Part shown: in pieces, positions 18,106-26,834 of the stretch | How the letters are laid out: the number at the start of each line of letters is the position of its first letter | How positions within the stretch are numbered: position 1 is the first letter of the stretch | Source: Micromonospora sp. BL4 | Lineage (GTDB): Bacteria; Actinomycetota; Actinomycetes; Mycobacteriales; Micromonosporaceae | DNA: 64,000 bases | Direction of reading: 5' to 3' | Assembly (NCBI RefSeq): GCF_003667505.1 | Contig: NZ_RCVJ01000085.1 | Span: 45,385-109,384 of the forward strand | Program-made: the position numbers and the translations under genes | The notes under the pieces: generated by a model | What the model was told of the DNA's origin: nothing | Seen by the model: only the letters and a program-made list of their open reading frames with translations | Databases searched by the model: none

Positions 18106-19177
18106 TCTGGGCGGGGGTGGCGGTTCGGGAGGCGGCGTGCAGGCGCAGGATGCCGGCGGCGGTCGCGCCGGCGCCGGTGATCAGCACCAGGGCCACCATC
18201 ACCCGGGCGACCTCGGCCGGCCAGGGCACCGGCGCGACGGACCGGGCGAACACCGCGGCGTTGGCCACCCCGGCGAAGAGCGCCAGGCAGGCCCCGGCCA
18301 GCGCCACCGCGAAGTCGGCGGCCGGGCGGCGGGCCAGCGCGTAGCAACCGGCGGCGATCGCGCCGAGGCCGGTGAGCAGCGACCAGACCTGTCCGGACAG
18401 CAGCCCGGCCAGCACCCCGCCCACGCCCTGGGCGCCGGCGTCCAGCTCCCGGCCCACCGGGTAGAGCACGGCGACGACGCCCCCGGCGACCAGCAGCACG
18501 CCCAGCGCGGACAGCGCCCGGGCGCCGGCGGGCGCGGCGGCGGCGAGCAGGCCGAGCGCGCCCACCGCGAGCAGCCCCACGATGGTCACCGCCCACCAGG
18601 TGTACGCGTCCGGCGGTGGCAGCCAGTCCAGGGTGCCGCGGATCTGCGCCGGTTCGGCGCCGTCGCGCAGCGGGATCGTCCAGTCCCGGACGCGGTGCTC
18701 GCGGTCCGGGGCGGCGCGTACCGCGTCCGGCGGTGCCGACTCCCGCCACAGCGCGCGCTGGTCGTGCCAAAGGGCCGTGGTCCCGCCGGAGATCCGCTGC
18801 CAGGACGGCGCTGCCGCCGGGTCCGCCTCGGCGGGCAGCGTGGTGTCCCCGGCGATGGTGCGGTTCAGGTACGTGGCGGGGGAGCGGGTGTTCTCGAAGA
18901 TCCCGTCCGGGCCGATCCGCAGGTACGGCTCACCGGAGTAGCCGATCACCTCGATCGGGCGGCCGCTGCGGTTGGTCAGCTCCAGTCGGGCGCCCGCCTC
19001 GACCACCCGTACCTCCAGCCCGGGTCGGGCCGGGGTGACGCCGGTGGTCCGGGTGCGGTAGTCGCTGCCGTCCGGGGCGTCGGCGCCGTGCGCGGCGGCG
19101 GGCGCCGCGGTGAGCAGGGTGGCCGCGCAGGCGGCGGTGGCGACCAGGCCGGCGCGGGCCAGCAGGGTACGGATCAC
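18101..19177 (-). CDS. Secreted/integral membrane protein of unknown function in the copper/disulfide locus
   Basis: 358 residues. A signal peptide (about 1-29, ending TAAPAAA-HGADAP) precedes an extracytoplasmic domain (about 30-185) with VRVVEAGARLELTNRSG and IEVIGYSGEPYLRIG, followed by five hydrophobic helices (about 190-350). The beta-rich external segment with N-terminal AHGAD resembles copper-handling actinobacterial membrane proteins, but no catalytic motif is visible and I assign no function. The GTG at 19177 overlaps the stop of the DsbA-like gene as GTGA, so it belongs to that operon. Confidence 0.75.
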   Translation of the reverse strand: MIRTLLARAGLVATAACAATLLTAAPAAAHGADAPDGSDYRTRTTGVTPARPGLEVRVVEAGARLELTNRSGRPIEVIGYSGEPYLRIGPDGIFENTRSPATYLNRTIAGDTTLPAEADPAAAPSWQRISGGTTALWHDQRALWRESAPPDAVRAAPDREHRVRDWTIPLRDGAEPAQIRGTLDWLPPPDAYTWWAVTIVGLLAVGALGLLAAAAPAGARALSALGVLLVAGGVVAVLYPVGRELDAGAQGVGGVLAGLLSGQVWSLLTGLGAIAAGCYALARRPAADFAVALAGACLALFAGVANAAVFARSVAPVPWPAEVARVMVALVLITGAGATAAGILRLHAASRTATPAQT

Positions 19178-19890
19178 CTGCCGGCCGCCGCCACGGCCGC
19201 GGTGAGGCCCTGCGGGCTGCGGTCGGCGAGTGGCTGACCGTTGACCAGGATGGTCGGTGTGCCGGTGACGTCGCTCCGGCTCGCCTCGTCGGTGACGTGC
19301 TCGGTCCACGTCCGGTACGTGCTGTCCTTGACGCAGACGCCGAACGAGCCCCGGTCCAGCCCCACCCCGGCGCCGATGTCGATCAACTGGTCGTCGGTGA
19401 GCCCGGCGCTGCCTTCCGGCGGCTGCTGGTCGAAGAGCGCCTTGGCGTACTCGCGGAACTTGCCGCCGGCCGCGGCGCAGCCGGAGGCGGCCGAGGAGCG
19501 GGTGGAGTATTCGGTGGTGGAGAAGCGGTTGAGGTACGCCACCGGGTGGTAGACCACCTTCGCCTTGTTCTCGGCCACCAACTGCTCCAGGGTCGCCCCG
19601 CTGGTCTGCTCGAACTGTTTGCAGGCCGGGCAGAGGAAGTCCTCGTAGACGTCGACGGTGACCGGCCCGCCGCCGGTGACGATGCCGGTGCCGTCCGCGT
19701 TGGCGCCGGGCGGGGTGGTGAAGTCGTCCGAGCGCTGGCTGGACCAGACACTCCAGCCGATCAGGCCGGCGATGACCAGCACGGCGACGGCGGCGGCGGA
19801 GACCCAGAGGGTGCGGCGGCGGCGCCGCTCGCGGGCCAGCTGCTGGCGGACCACCCGGGCCGCGTCCCGCTGCCCCTTGCGACTACTCAT
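19174..19890 (-). CDS. Membrane-anchored DsbA/DsbG-like thiol-disulfide oxidoreductase
   Basis: 238 residues. A basic cytoplasmic N terminus (RKGQRDAARVVRQQ) is followed by one TM helix (about 28-50) and a thioredoxin-fold domain. The active site is DFLCPACKQFEQ (CPAC, about residue 90) and the cis-Pro loop is GTPTILVNG (about 213). Two further Cys residues (SGCAAA and FGVCVKD) may form a structural or catalytic pair. ATG 19890 has a GGAGG site and overlaps the upstream MauE-like stop. The pairing with a MauE-like membrane protein suggests extracytoplasmic disulfide exchange, possibly for copper-protein maturation (inference). Confidence 0.88.
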   Translation of the reverse strand: MSSRKGQRDAARVVRQQLARERRRRRTLWVSAAAVAVLVIAGLIGWSVWSSQRSDDFTTPPGANADGTGIVTGGGPVTVDVYEDFLCPACKQFEQTSGATLEQLVAENKAKVVYHPVAYLNRFSTTEYSTRSSAASGCAAAGGKFREYAKALFDQQPPEGSAGLTDDQLIDIGAGVGLDRGSFGVCVKDSTYRTWTEHVTDEASRSDVTGTPTILVNGQPLADRSPQGLTAAVAAAGR

Positions 19891-20407
19891 CCTCGTCCTC
19901 CACGGCGGGTTCACCGGACAACCACCCGTCCACCGAGACGGGCGTACGCGGCCAGATCAGCAGAAAACCGGCCAGCACCAAGAATCCCAGGTCGCGCAGG
20001 ATCTCCGGGAGGTAACTGGGTGCCTGCCCCTCGGCGAGCTGCCCGCCGCTGCCGAAGCAGCCACAGTCGATGGCCAGGCCACGCGCCCAGGCCGAGGCGA
20101 TCCCCGCGACGAAGACCACCAGCAGGGCCGCCGAGACTCCCGCGCTGAGCCGGGTGGCCAGCCCGAGCAGCAACAGCACGCCCAGCGCCAACTCGACGAA
20201 GGGCAGCGCGGCGCCGACCACGGTCGCCACGTCGTACGGCAGCACCTGGTAGGCGTTCACGGCCCGGCCGGAGGCGGCCAGGTCGCCGACCTTCGACGCG
20301 CCGGCGACCAGCCAGACGGCGGCGAGGCCGAGTCGGGCCGCGACACCGAGCCAGGGCCGGACGGCGGCCCAGCGACCGGCGCGGGTCAAAGGTGCTGTCA
20401 CGGTCAT
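19883..20407 (-). CDS. MauE/DoxX-like membrane protein
   Basis: 174 residues with four TM helices. WLVAGASKVGDL near the N terminus and the Cys motif AIDCGCFGSGG between helices 3 and 4 are typical of the MauE/DoxX group of methylamine-utilisation-type proteins, which support disulfide formation in partner proteins. It overlaps the DsbA-like gene start by eight bases and lies 31 bases after the ECF sigma factor gene, so sigma factor, MauE-like, DsbA-like and the membrane protein probably form one transcription unit. The electron partner is unknown. Confidence 0.85.
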   Translation of the reverse strand: MTVTAPLTRAGRWAAVRPWLGVAARLGLAAVWLVAGASKVGDLAASGRAVNAYQVLPYDVATVVGAALPFVELALGVLLLLGLATRLSAGVSAALLVVFVAGIASAWARGLAIDCGCFGSGGQLAEGQAPSYLPEILRDLGFLVLAGFLLIWPRTPVSVDGWLSGEPAVEDEDE

Positions 20408-20438
20408 TTGTCGTCCCGTCGTCGCCGGAAGTTCCCGC

Positions 20439-21029
20439 TCAGCCGGTCAGGGCGTCGCCGACCGCCTCGACCAGGTCGTCGCGTGCCCGGGCGACCCGGG
20501 ATCGGATGGTGCCCACCGGCACCCCCTCGACGGCGGCGGCCTCGGCGTACGACAGGCCGAGCAGTTGGGTGAGCACGAACGCGGCGCGCCGCTCGGCGCT
20601 CAACCGGCGGACCAGGTCGGCGGCGCCGAGCTGCCCGGCCGGGTCCGGGTGCGGGCGGTCGGTGTACGCGTTCGCCGCGAGCCGCTCGTCGAGCCGGCGA
20701 CGGCGGATCACCGTGCGCAGGTGGTCGGCACAGGTCCGTCGGGCGATGCCGAGCAGCCAGGTGCGGGCGCTGGAACGACCCTCGAACGCGGGCAGCGCCC
20801 GGAACGCCCGCAGGTAGGTCTCCTGCGTCAGATCGTCGGCGCTGTCCGGGTCCACCAGGGCGGCGGTGAAGCGCCAGACCTCGGCCTGGGTCGACCGGAC
20901 GAAGGCCGCCTGGGCGGTCGGGTCGCCGTCGCGCGCGGTCAACGCCCACTCGGTGGCCGGATCCCGGGCACCGCCTTCCGCCGGGTCGGCCGGACCGGCG
21001 GCACCGGTGTCACGCGGGACGGGGATCAC
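20439..21029 (-). CDS. ECF RNA polymerase sigma factor (SigC-like group)
   Basis: 196 residues. Region 2 (about 40-110) has AEVWRFTAALVDPDSADDLTQETYLRAFRALP and TWLLGIARRTCADHLR. Region 4 (about 135-190) has ERRAAFVLTQLLGLSYAEAAAVEGVPVGTIRSRVARARDDL (key words LSYAEAAA and GTIRSRV). The GTG at 21029 is the only sensible start. It heads the minus-strand operon with the MauE and DsbA-like genes. A zinc-finger anti-sigma-like protein is encoded divergently rather than downstream, which is unusual. The target genes are not proven; the copper genes on the other strand are good candidates. Confidence 0.9.
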   Translation of the reverse strand: MIPVPRDTGAAGPADPAEGGARDPATEWALTARDGDPTAQAAFVRSTQAEVWRFTAALVDPDSADDLTQETYLRAFRALPAFEGRSSARTWLLGIARRTCADHLRTVIRRRRLDERLAANAYTDRPHPDPAGQLGAADLVRRLSAERRAAFVLTQLLGLSYAEAAAVEGVPVGTIRSRVARARDDLVEAVGDALTG

Positions 21030-21101
21030 GACAAACCAGGTTACGCGGCGCCCGGCGCAACGGCGGAGCCCTTGGGCTCATGAATGTTCTGCGCCACGTC
21101 G

Positions 21102-21127
21102 GGAACTTTTCCCCGCCATGGGCCGAC
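21102..21127 (+). promoter_or_regulatory. ECF-type promoter candidate before the anti-sigma-like gene
   Basis: GGAAC (21102-21106), a 17-base spacer and CGAC (21124-21127), resembling the GGAAC/CGTC pattern of ECF promoters. Transcription would start next to the ATG at 21137, again nearly leaderless. Recognition by the adjacent sigma factor is inference. Confidence 0.45.
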
Positions 21128-21136
21128 TACCCCGTC

Positions 21137-21772
21137 ATGACTTGCGACCACGTGCGCGCGGCGCTGTCGGCGCGCCTGGACGGGGAGGACTCGCAGACGT
21201 CCCCGGCGGCGCTGGACGCCCACACCGCCACCTGCGCCGGTTGCCGCGCCTGGCTGGCGAGCGTCGAGCAGGTGACCCGGCTGGCCCGGGTGCAGCCGGT
21301 GGAGGTGCCCGACCTCACCGCGGCGGTGCTGGCCGCGGTCGCCGCCGATTCCGCCCACCGGAGCCCGGCCGTCGTCCGGCGGGCCCGCCGGCAGGTGCTG
21401 CGGATCGCGGTGGCGGTGGCCGCGGTGGCGCAGTTGGCCATCGCGCTGCCGATCCTGCTCGCCGGGCTGGGCGTGTCGGTGGACCCGCACACCAGCCGGG
21501 AGATGGCCTCGTTCGACGTGGCGCTGGCCGTGGGCTTCGGACTGGCCGCCTGGCGGCCCGAGCGGGCACGAGCGTTCCTGCCGGTGGCTCTGGTGCTGGC
21601 GGTCTGCCTGGCCGGCACCAGCGTGGTGGACATCGCCAACTCGACCACCGCGCTGATGCACGAGGTCGGCCACCTGGCCGCCGTGGTGCAGGCGGGTCTG
21701 CTGTGGGCGCTGGTGCGTACCGGCGGGGAGGACCGGCCGCTCGCGCCGGTGCTGGCGGTGGGGCGCGGCTGA
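21137..21772 (+). CDS. Zinc-finger (zf-HC2-type) anti-sigma-like membrane protein
   Basis: 211 residues. The N terminus has the ZAS pattern MTCDHVRAALSARLDGE, then DAHTATCAGCRAWL, giving H-x3-C-x2-C, the zinc motif of anti-sigma factors. The rest has about four TM helices (about 95-200). Most anti-sigma genes lie downstream of their sigma gene; this one is divergent from the ECF sigma gene with 107 bases between starts. It sits just before the CopC-CopD gene on the same strand. Binding to the neighbouring sigma factor is an inference from position and the motif. Confidence 0.8.
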   Translation: MTCDHVRAALSARLDGEDSQTSPAALDAHTATCAGCRAWLASVEQVTRLARVQPVEVPDLTAAVLAAVAADSAHRSPAVVRRARRQVLRIAVAVAAVAQLAIALPILLAGLGVSVDPHTSREMASFDVALAVGFGLAAWRPERARAFLPVALVLAVCLAGTSVVDIANSTTALMHEVGHLAAVVQAGLLWALVRTGGEDRPLAPVLAVGRG

Positions 21773-21819
21773 ATGACTCAGCAGACTCGGGTCGCCGAGA
21801 TCCACTCTCGTCGGCGAGC

Positions 21820-23484
21820 ATGGCCAGCATGACTGTCGCCCCCCGCCGCTGGCTCGCCCGGTTGGCCGCCACCGCCGGCCTTATGGTCACCGTCGTCCTC
21901 CTCCTGATCGCCCCGGCCACTCCCGCCAGCGCGCACGCGGTGCTGCAGAGCAGCAGCCCGGCCGCCTCGTCGGTGGTGCCGAGCGGGCCGGCCGAGGTGG
22001 TCCTCACGTTCAGCGAGTCGGTCCGCAAGGTTCCCGGCAAGATCCGCGTCATCGCACCGGACGGCTCCCGCGCCGACCGGGGTGAGCCACGTTTCGACGG
22101 CAACGCCGTCACCATCCCGGTCGATCCGGCCGGCGAGCGCGGCACCTACCTGGTCAGCTTCCGGGTGATCTCCGCCGACAGCCACCCGGTCTCCGGCGCG
22201 TTCACCTACTCGGTCGGCGCGCCCTCGACGCCACCGGCCGACACCGGTGACGAAAGCCGGGCCAACCCGGTGGTGGGCAACGCGGTGAAGGTGGCGCGTT
22301 TCCTCGGGTACGCCGGCCTGGTGCTGCTGGTCGGCCCGGCGCTGGTGCTCGCCGCGCTGTGGCCACGACGGCTGTCCCGGCGGGGACCGGCCCGCCTGGC
22401 CTGGACCGGCCTCGGTCTCGTGGCGGTCGCCACCCTCGCCGATCTGTGGCTGCAGGTGCCCTACACCGCCGGCGGTGGCCTCTTCGAGGTGACCGGCGAG
22501 GGGTTCGGCAGCGTGTTCGGCAGCGCCTTCGGCGCCGCCCATTTGGTCCGGCTCGGCCTGCTGGCGGCCGCGGCGTTCCTGCTCCGGCCGCTGCTGACCG
22601 GGCCGTCCGGGCGCACCGACGCGATCATCCTGGCCGTGCTCGGCGGCGCGGCCCTGCTGACCTGGCCGCTGGCCGGGCACCCGGCGGCCTCCCCGGCCCC
22701 TGCGGTCTCCGTGGTGGTCGACGCGGTCCACCTGGGCAGCATGGCCGTCTGGCTGGGCGGCCTGTTGATGCTCGCGGGCTTCCTGCTGCGCCAGGCCGAC
22801 GAGCGGGAGCTGGGCGCGATCCTGCCGATCTGGTCGCGCTGGGCGGCGCTCGCCGTCTCGGCGTTGCTGCTGGCCGGCACCGTCCAGGCGCTGATCGAGG
22901 TGGCCACCCTCGATGCCCTGATCAACACCACGTACGGGCGGCTGCTGCTGGCCAAGATCGGGCTGTTCGCGCTGGTGATCGCCGTGGCCGCGTACTCCCG
23001 GCAGCTGGTGCGCCGACGCACCGCGGCGCAGCGGCCGGCGCCGGTGCGCCGGGCGGTCCTGGTGGAACTGGCCGTCACCGTGGTGGTGCTCGGCCTGTCC
23101 GCGACCCTGGTGCAGACCACGCCCGCCCGCACCGCCGTGGCCGAGCCGTCCGGCACCCAGGCCGGTCTCTTCTCCACCACCCTGTCCAGCCCGCTCTTGA
23201 CCGTCCAGGTCGAGTTGGACCCGGCCGAGCGGGGCAACAACTCGATGCACCTGTACGCGTACACCAAGGACAACCAGCCGCAGCCCGTGGTGGAGTGGCA
23301 GGCGACCGCCGCGCTGCCCTCGGCCGGGATCGAGCCGATCGAGGTCCCGTTGCTGCCGCTGACGGACAGCCACGCCTACGGGGACGTCAGCCTGCCGGCC
23401 GCCGGCGACTGGCAACTGAAGATCACCGTTCGTACGTCCGACATCGACCAGGCCACGGTGACCGCCACCGTGCCCATCCGCTAG
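21820..23484 (+). CDS. CopC-CopD fusion copper protein with C-terminal YtkA-like domain
   Basis: 554 residues. A signal peptide (about 1-38) ends at ATPASA-HAVLQSSSPA, leaving His as the new N terminus as in Cu(II)-binding CopC. The CopC domain (about 39-130) also has SADSHPVSGAF with the second Cu-ligand His. The CopD domain (about 150-420) has eight or so TM helices and VDAVHLGSMAVWLGGLL. A YtkA-like beta domain (LTVQVELDPAERG, about 455-554) ends the protein. It probably imports or buffers copper at the membrane. Start ATG 21820 or 21829; the ribosome-binding site is poor. It is followed by the YcnI gene after 17 bases. Confidence 0.9.
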   Translation: MASMTVAPRRWLARLAATAGLMVTVVLLLIAPATPASAHAVLQSSSPAASSVVPSGPAEVVLTFSESVRKVPGKIRVIAPDGSRADRGEPRFDGNAVTIPVDPAGERGTYLVSFRVISADSHPVSGAFTYSVGAPSTPPADTGDESRANPVVGNAVKVARFLGYAGLVLLVGPALVLAALWPRRLSRRGPARLAWTGLGLVAVATLADLWLQVPYTAGGGLFEVTGEGFGSVFGSAFGAAHLVRLGLLAAAAFLLRPLLTGPSGRTDAIILAVLGGAALLTWPLAGHPAASPAPAVSVVVDAVHLGSMAVWLGGLLMLAGFLLRQADERELGAILPIWSRWAALAVSALLLAGTVQALIEVATLDALINTTYGRLLLAKIGLFALVIAVAAYSRQLVRRRTAAQRPAPVRRAVLVELAVTVVVLGLSATLVQTTPARTAVAEPSGTQAGLFSTTLSSPLLTVQVELDPAERGNNSMHLYAYTKDNQPQPVVEWQATAALPSAGIEPIEVPLLPLTDSHAYGDVSLPAAGDWQLKITVRTSDIDQATVTATVPIR

Positions 23485-23501
23485 AAAGGCTCCCGAAACC
23501 C

Positions 23502-24242
23502 ATGACCCGTCTCCGGCGTACCGCAACCGCCGCCACCGCCCTGGCGTTCACCGCCGTCGCGACCGCCGTGCTCGGCTTCGCCGGGCCGGCCTCCGCCCAC
23601 GTCACGGTGAACCCGAAGGAGGCGACCCAGGGCGGGTACGCCCGGGTGGCGTTCCGCGTGCCCAACGAGAGCGACAGCGCGTCGACCACCAAGCTGGAGG
23701 TGGTGCTGCCGGAGAACGCTCCGGTCGGCTCGGTGTCGACCATGCCGGTGCCCGGCTGGACGGTGGCCGTGGAGAAGCGCAAGGTCGACCCGCCGATCGA
23801 GGTGCACGGCAGCCCGATCACCGAGGCGGTCTCCAAGCTGACCTGGACCGCGACCGGTGACGCGGGTGTGAAGCCGGGCCAGTTCCAGGAGTTCCCGGTC
23901 TCGATGGGGCCGCTGCCGCAGGTCGACTCGATGATCTTCAAGACCCTGCAGACCTACTCGGACGGCAACGTGTCGCGCTGGATCGACGAGCCGACCGCGG
24001 GGGGCGAGGAGCCGGAGCACCCGGCGCCGGTGCTCACCCTGACCGCCGCCGCGGCGTCGGGGTCGGCCGCGCCGTCCGCGCCCGCTGCGGCAGCCGCGGC
24101 GACGACCGACGATGACGACGACGAGGGCGAGGGCGTCGCGGTCGGCCTCGGCGTCGCCGGTCTGGTCGCCGGCCTCGCCGGGCTGGTGCTGGGCGGGCTG
24201 GCGTTCGTCCGCACCCGTCGGGAGCCGGTCGCCAAGTCCTGA
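23502..24242 (+). CDS. YcnI-domain copper-binding membrane protein
   Basis: 246 residues. A signal peptide ends ...GPASA-HVTVNPKEA; the mature N-terminal His and the Trp in MPVPGWTVAVEKRK are the conserved copper-binding features of YcnI proteins. The domain (about 34-170) includes LTWTATGDAGVKPGQFQEFPVS and FKTLQTYSDGNVSRWID. An Ala/Asp-rich linker (DDDDDEGEG) leads to a C-terminal TM helix (about 212-235) and a basic tail. It follows the CopC-CopD gene on the same strand, a common CopC/D-YcnI arrangement for copper trafficking. Confidence 0.9.
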   Translation: MTRLRRTATAATALAFTAVATAVLGFAGPASAHVTVNPKEATQGGYARVAFRVPNESDSASTTKLEVVLPENAPVGSVSTMPVPGWTVAVEKRKVDPPIEVHGSPITEAVSKLTWTATGDAGVKPGQFQEFPVSMGPLPQVDSMIFKTLQTYSDGNVSRWIDEPTAGGEEPEHPAPVLTLTAAAASGSAAPSAPAAAAAATTDDDDDEGEGVAVGLGVAGLVAGLAGLVLGGLAFVRTRREPVAKS

Positions 24243-24255
24243 CCCGCCGCTCACC

Positions 24256-24288
24256 CGCTGGCCCGCCGGAGAATCCGGCGGGCCAGCG
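24256..24288 (+). terminator. Hairpin terminator after the YcnI gene
   Basis: Perfect 14-bp stem (24256-24269 with 24275-24288; left arm CGCTGGCCCGCCGG), loop AGAAT, followed by TGCTTTCC. It closes the copper gene cluster. Confidence 0.8.
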
Positions 24289-24393
24289 TGCTTTCCCCGG
24301 GACGGGACCGACCGTGCGGCGGATATCCCCTGATCAGACGGTGTACGTCGGTAAGGTCGGCCGGGTATCTGGCTACGGAGGGGGACGTTGCGA

Positions 24394-25461
24394 ATGCGTT
24401 TCGTGCGGGGGATCGCTGGGGTGCTGCTGTTGGTCATCGGGATTCCGGCAATCTTCGCCGGTGGCGCGCTCTGGCTCGTGACCCGGCACGCCGACCCCGG
24501 TGGGACCTTCGCCGCCCGGTTCGAGACCGTCCGCACACCCGGCCACGCGGTCGTGGTCACCGACCTCGACCGGTTGCTGCGCCAGGAGGCGCCGTTCGCG
24601 CGCACCGCGCAGACCCGGCTGGAGTTGGACGCGCGCACGCCGGACGGCCCGGCCTTCGTGGGGTTGGCGCCCACCGCCGAGGTGCGCCGCTGGCTGGAGC
24701 CGGTGCCGTACGCCTCGGTCCGCCGGGTGGCACTGGCGCGGGGTCCGCTGCCCGTCCGGCTCGATCCCGCCGGCCCGGCCGCCGGCGCCCCGACCACCGC
24801 CGGGCCGGTGACCCCCCTTGGTCGCCCGTTCTGGGTACGCGAGGGGATCGGCTCGCTGGAGTGGAGTGCGGACGACCTGGCCGGCGAGCCGATGAGCCTC
24901 GTGGTGATGCGGCCGGACGGCGGCGGCGACCTGGCTCTGGACCTGCGCGCCGAGTTGCGGGCCGGGTGGACCACCCCGGCCACCTGGGGGCTGCTGGCGG
25001 TCGGGGTGCTGCTGGTGGTGGGCGCGGCGGTGCTCCTGCTGCGCCCGCCGCGCCCCCGCGAGGTGGTCTTCGTGGTCGAGCCGGATCAGGTGCCGGTGCT
25101 CGCCGGTCGGCTCGGGGTCAGTTCGTTGAGTGGACTGGGCACCGCGCCCGCCCCGGACGTCGCGGTGGCACGCTCGCTGCCGGCCGGGCGGCAGCTCACC
25201 CCGGTCGGTTCCGGCGCGGACGCGCGGCCCCGGTCGGCGATCGGCGCCGAACCGGCCCGGCCGAGCACCCTCGCCGACCTGGAGGCGCCGGCCCGGCTGC
25301 CCCGTCCCCCGGAGGTGGCGTTGAGTCTGGCCTGGCCGCCGGCCACTGCGGCGCCGACGGCCCGACCGGTCACGGTGGACGAAACGGCGAGCGGCCCTCC
25401 GCGCTGCCGACGCGGAGGGCCACCCTCACCGGGGGATCGGTGCTACCCGAGCGACGCTTGA
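24394..25461 (+). CDS. Two-TM membrane protein of unknown function
   Basis: 355 residues. An N-terminal TM helix (about 7-28) is followed by an external domain (about 30-195, ARFETVRTPGHAVVVTDLD), a second TM helix (about 200-222) and a cytoplasmic, Pro/Ala-rich tail. ATG 24394 follows GGAGGGGGA with good spacing; a TTG six bases upstream is the alternative. No enzymatic motif is visible. A strong terminator-like hairpin (25393-25421) lies inside the last codons, so the last 23 or so residues (from about SGPPRCRRGG) are suspect and may reflect a small frameshift or a shifted stop relative to homologues. Confidence 0.65.
   Translation: MRFVRGIAGVLLLVIGIPAIFAGGALWLVTRHADPGGTFAARFETVRTPGHAVVVTDLDRLLRQEAPFARTAQTRLELDARTPDGPAFVGLAPTAEVRRWLEPVPYASVRRVALARGPLPVRLDPAGPAAGAPTTAGPVTPLGRPFWVREGIGSLEWSADDLAGEPMSLVVMRPDGGGDLALDLRAELRAGWTTPATWGLLAVGVLLVVGAAVLLLRPPRPREVVFVVEPDQVPVLAGRLGVSSLSGLGTAPAPDVAVARSLPAGRQLTPVGSGADARPRSAIGAEPARPSTLADLEAPARLPRPPEVALSLAWPPATAAPTARPVTVDETASGPPRCRRGGPPSPGDRCYPSDA
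25393..25421 (+). terminator. Hairpin inside the 3' end of the preceding open frame
   Basis: GGCCCTCCGCG (25393-25403), CTGCCGA loop, perfect complementary arm 25411-25421. It lies 40 bases before the annotated stop at 25461, so transcripts could end before the stop codon. Confidence 0.5.
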
Positions 25462-25493
25462 GGTAGATGAGGTCAGATTAGCGCCAATGGTGG

Positions 25494-26762
25494 CTAGTGG
25501 GGAGGCCTGTCCATTTGGTGCGATTTTTCCTCAGAGTGCTTGGAGCGCACCGGTAGCGCGGCCAGCAGCAGCAGGCTGAGCAGCACGTACCCGTTCTGCA
25601 GGACGAAGTCCACCGGATCGCCGGTGCGGACCACCGCCGTGCCCCACTTCTGGAACGTCACCATTCCGTAGATGATCACTGCCGTGGTTACCAGCGCCAG
25701 CCCGGCCAACCACCGACGCCGGCGTGCCTCGTCCGGGCGGTCGGCACTCAACGCGGCGTCCACGAGCAGCACCACCGCCGGCACGAACCAGTAGATGTGG
25801 TGGGTCCAGGTGATCGGGCTCGCCAGGGAACCGACCAGCCCGGTCAGGGTGAGGCCGGTCAAGGCGTCGCCGGCCCGGGCCGCGCGGGCCGCACGCCACA
25901 ACCCGTACACGGCGACGACGGCGACCACCAGCAACCAGAGCAGCCGCTCCGGCTTCTCCGGAGCCGTGAACCGGCTGAGCAGGCCGAACAGCGACTGGTT
26001 ACCGACGTAGTCGGTGCGCCCGACCCGATCAGTGTCCCACAGCTCGTGGGTCCAGAACCGCCACGAGTCGCTCGGGGCGATCGCCGCCGCCAGCAGAGTC
26101 GCCGCCGCCGCTGTCGCGCTCGCCACCACCGCGGCCCGCCACCGCCGGGTGGCCAGCAGGTACACGATGAAGATGCCGGGAAAGAGCTTGAGCGCCGTCG
26201 CCAGGCCGATGCCCACCCCGGCCCAGCGCCGCGCCTGCGGCACCGCGAACAGCAGGTCGGCCAGGATCAGGACGACCAGCAGCATGTTGATCTGGCCGAA
26301 GGTGAGCGTCTCGCGGGTGCTCTCCACCGCCAGCACCAGCAGCACGGCGACGCACAGGGTGAACGTTCGCGGCAGGTTGTGCCGGGCGATGACCGGCATC
26401 ACCAGCCACCGGGTGGTCAGCACCACGGCCAGCACGGTGAGCACCGTGAAGATCGTCACGGTGGTTCCGAGCTTCAGCAGCCCGAACGGCCACAGCAGCA
26501 GAGCGCTGAACGGCGGGTACGTGAAGTACAGCTCGCCCTGCACCCGGTCAGGTTGGACGTAGTCGTAGAGGGGGTGGCCGACGCGCCACCAGTCCATCGC
26601 CGACATGTAGATCTTCAGGTCGAAGAAGTTGTGCACCAGGCCGGGCAGGTAGAGCGCCGGCAGCACGGCGATCAGCGCCACCACCGCGACGAGCCGACGG
26701 ACCGTACGGCCGCCGGGATCGTCGTCGGTGACGGCGGGCGGTGCGACGGGTTCGGCTGGCAC
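25494..26762 (-). CDS. GT87-type (DUF2029) polyprenyl-phosphate mannosyltransferase
   Basis: 422 residues with about ten TM helices. A GT-C glycosyltransferase of the mycobacterial alpha-1,2-mannosyltransferase group. The first external loop has LVHNFFDLKIYMSAMDWWRVG, holding the conserved acidic residue, then YFTYPPFSALLLWPF and RETLTFGQINMLLVVL. GIGLATALKLFPGIFIVYLL and LASPITWTHHIYWFVP are also family signatures. It probably uses polyprenyl-phosphomannose on the outer membrane face to extend mannosylated lipids or lipoglycans. It is divergent from orn with about 70 bases between the starts. Confidence 0.88.
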   Translation of the reverse strand: MPAEPVAPPAVTDDDPGGRTVRRLVAVVALIAVLPALYLPGLVHNFFDLKIYMSAMDWWRVGHPLYDYVQPDRVQGELYFTYPPFSALLLWPFGLLKLGTTVTIFTVLTVLAVVLTTRWLVMPVIARHNLPRTFTLCVAVLLVLAVESTRETLTFGQINMLLVVLILADLLFAVPQARRWAGVGIGLATALKLFPGIFIVYLLATRRWRAAVVASATAAAATLLAAAIAPSDSWRFWTHELWDTDRVGRTDYVGNQSLFGLLSRFTAPEKPERLLWLLVVAVVAVYGLWRAARAARAGDALTGLTLTGLVGSLASPITWTHHIYWFVPAVVLLVDAALSADRPDEARRRRWLAGLALVTTAVIIYGMVTFQKWGTAVVRTGDPVDFVLQNGYVLLSLLLLAALPVRSKHSEEKSHQMDRPPH

Positions 26763-26834
26763 TCCGAAACCCTAGCGGGCCGCTCGGTCGAGAGCGCGCA
26801 GCCGCGGGTCGTGGGCGGCGCGTAGGCTGTCCCG

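Noticed and set aside
20866..21819. N-terminal extension of the CopC-CopD frame to 872 codons
   Set aside because: The extra 318 codons run through the anti-sigma gene in another frame. The signal peptide and CopC His at about 21940 place the real start at 21820 or 21829.
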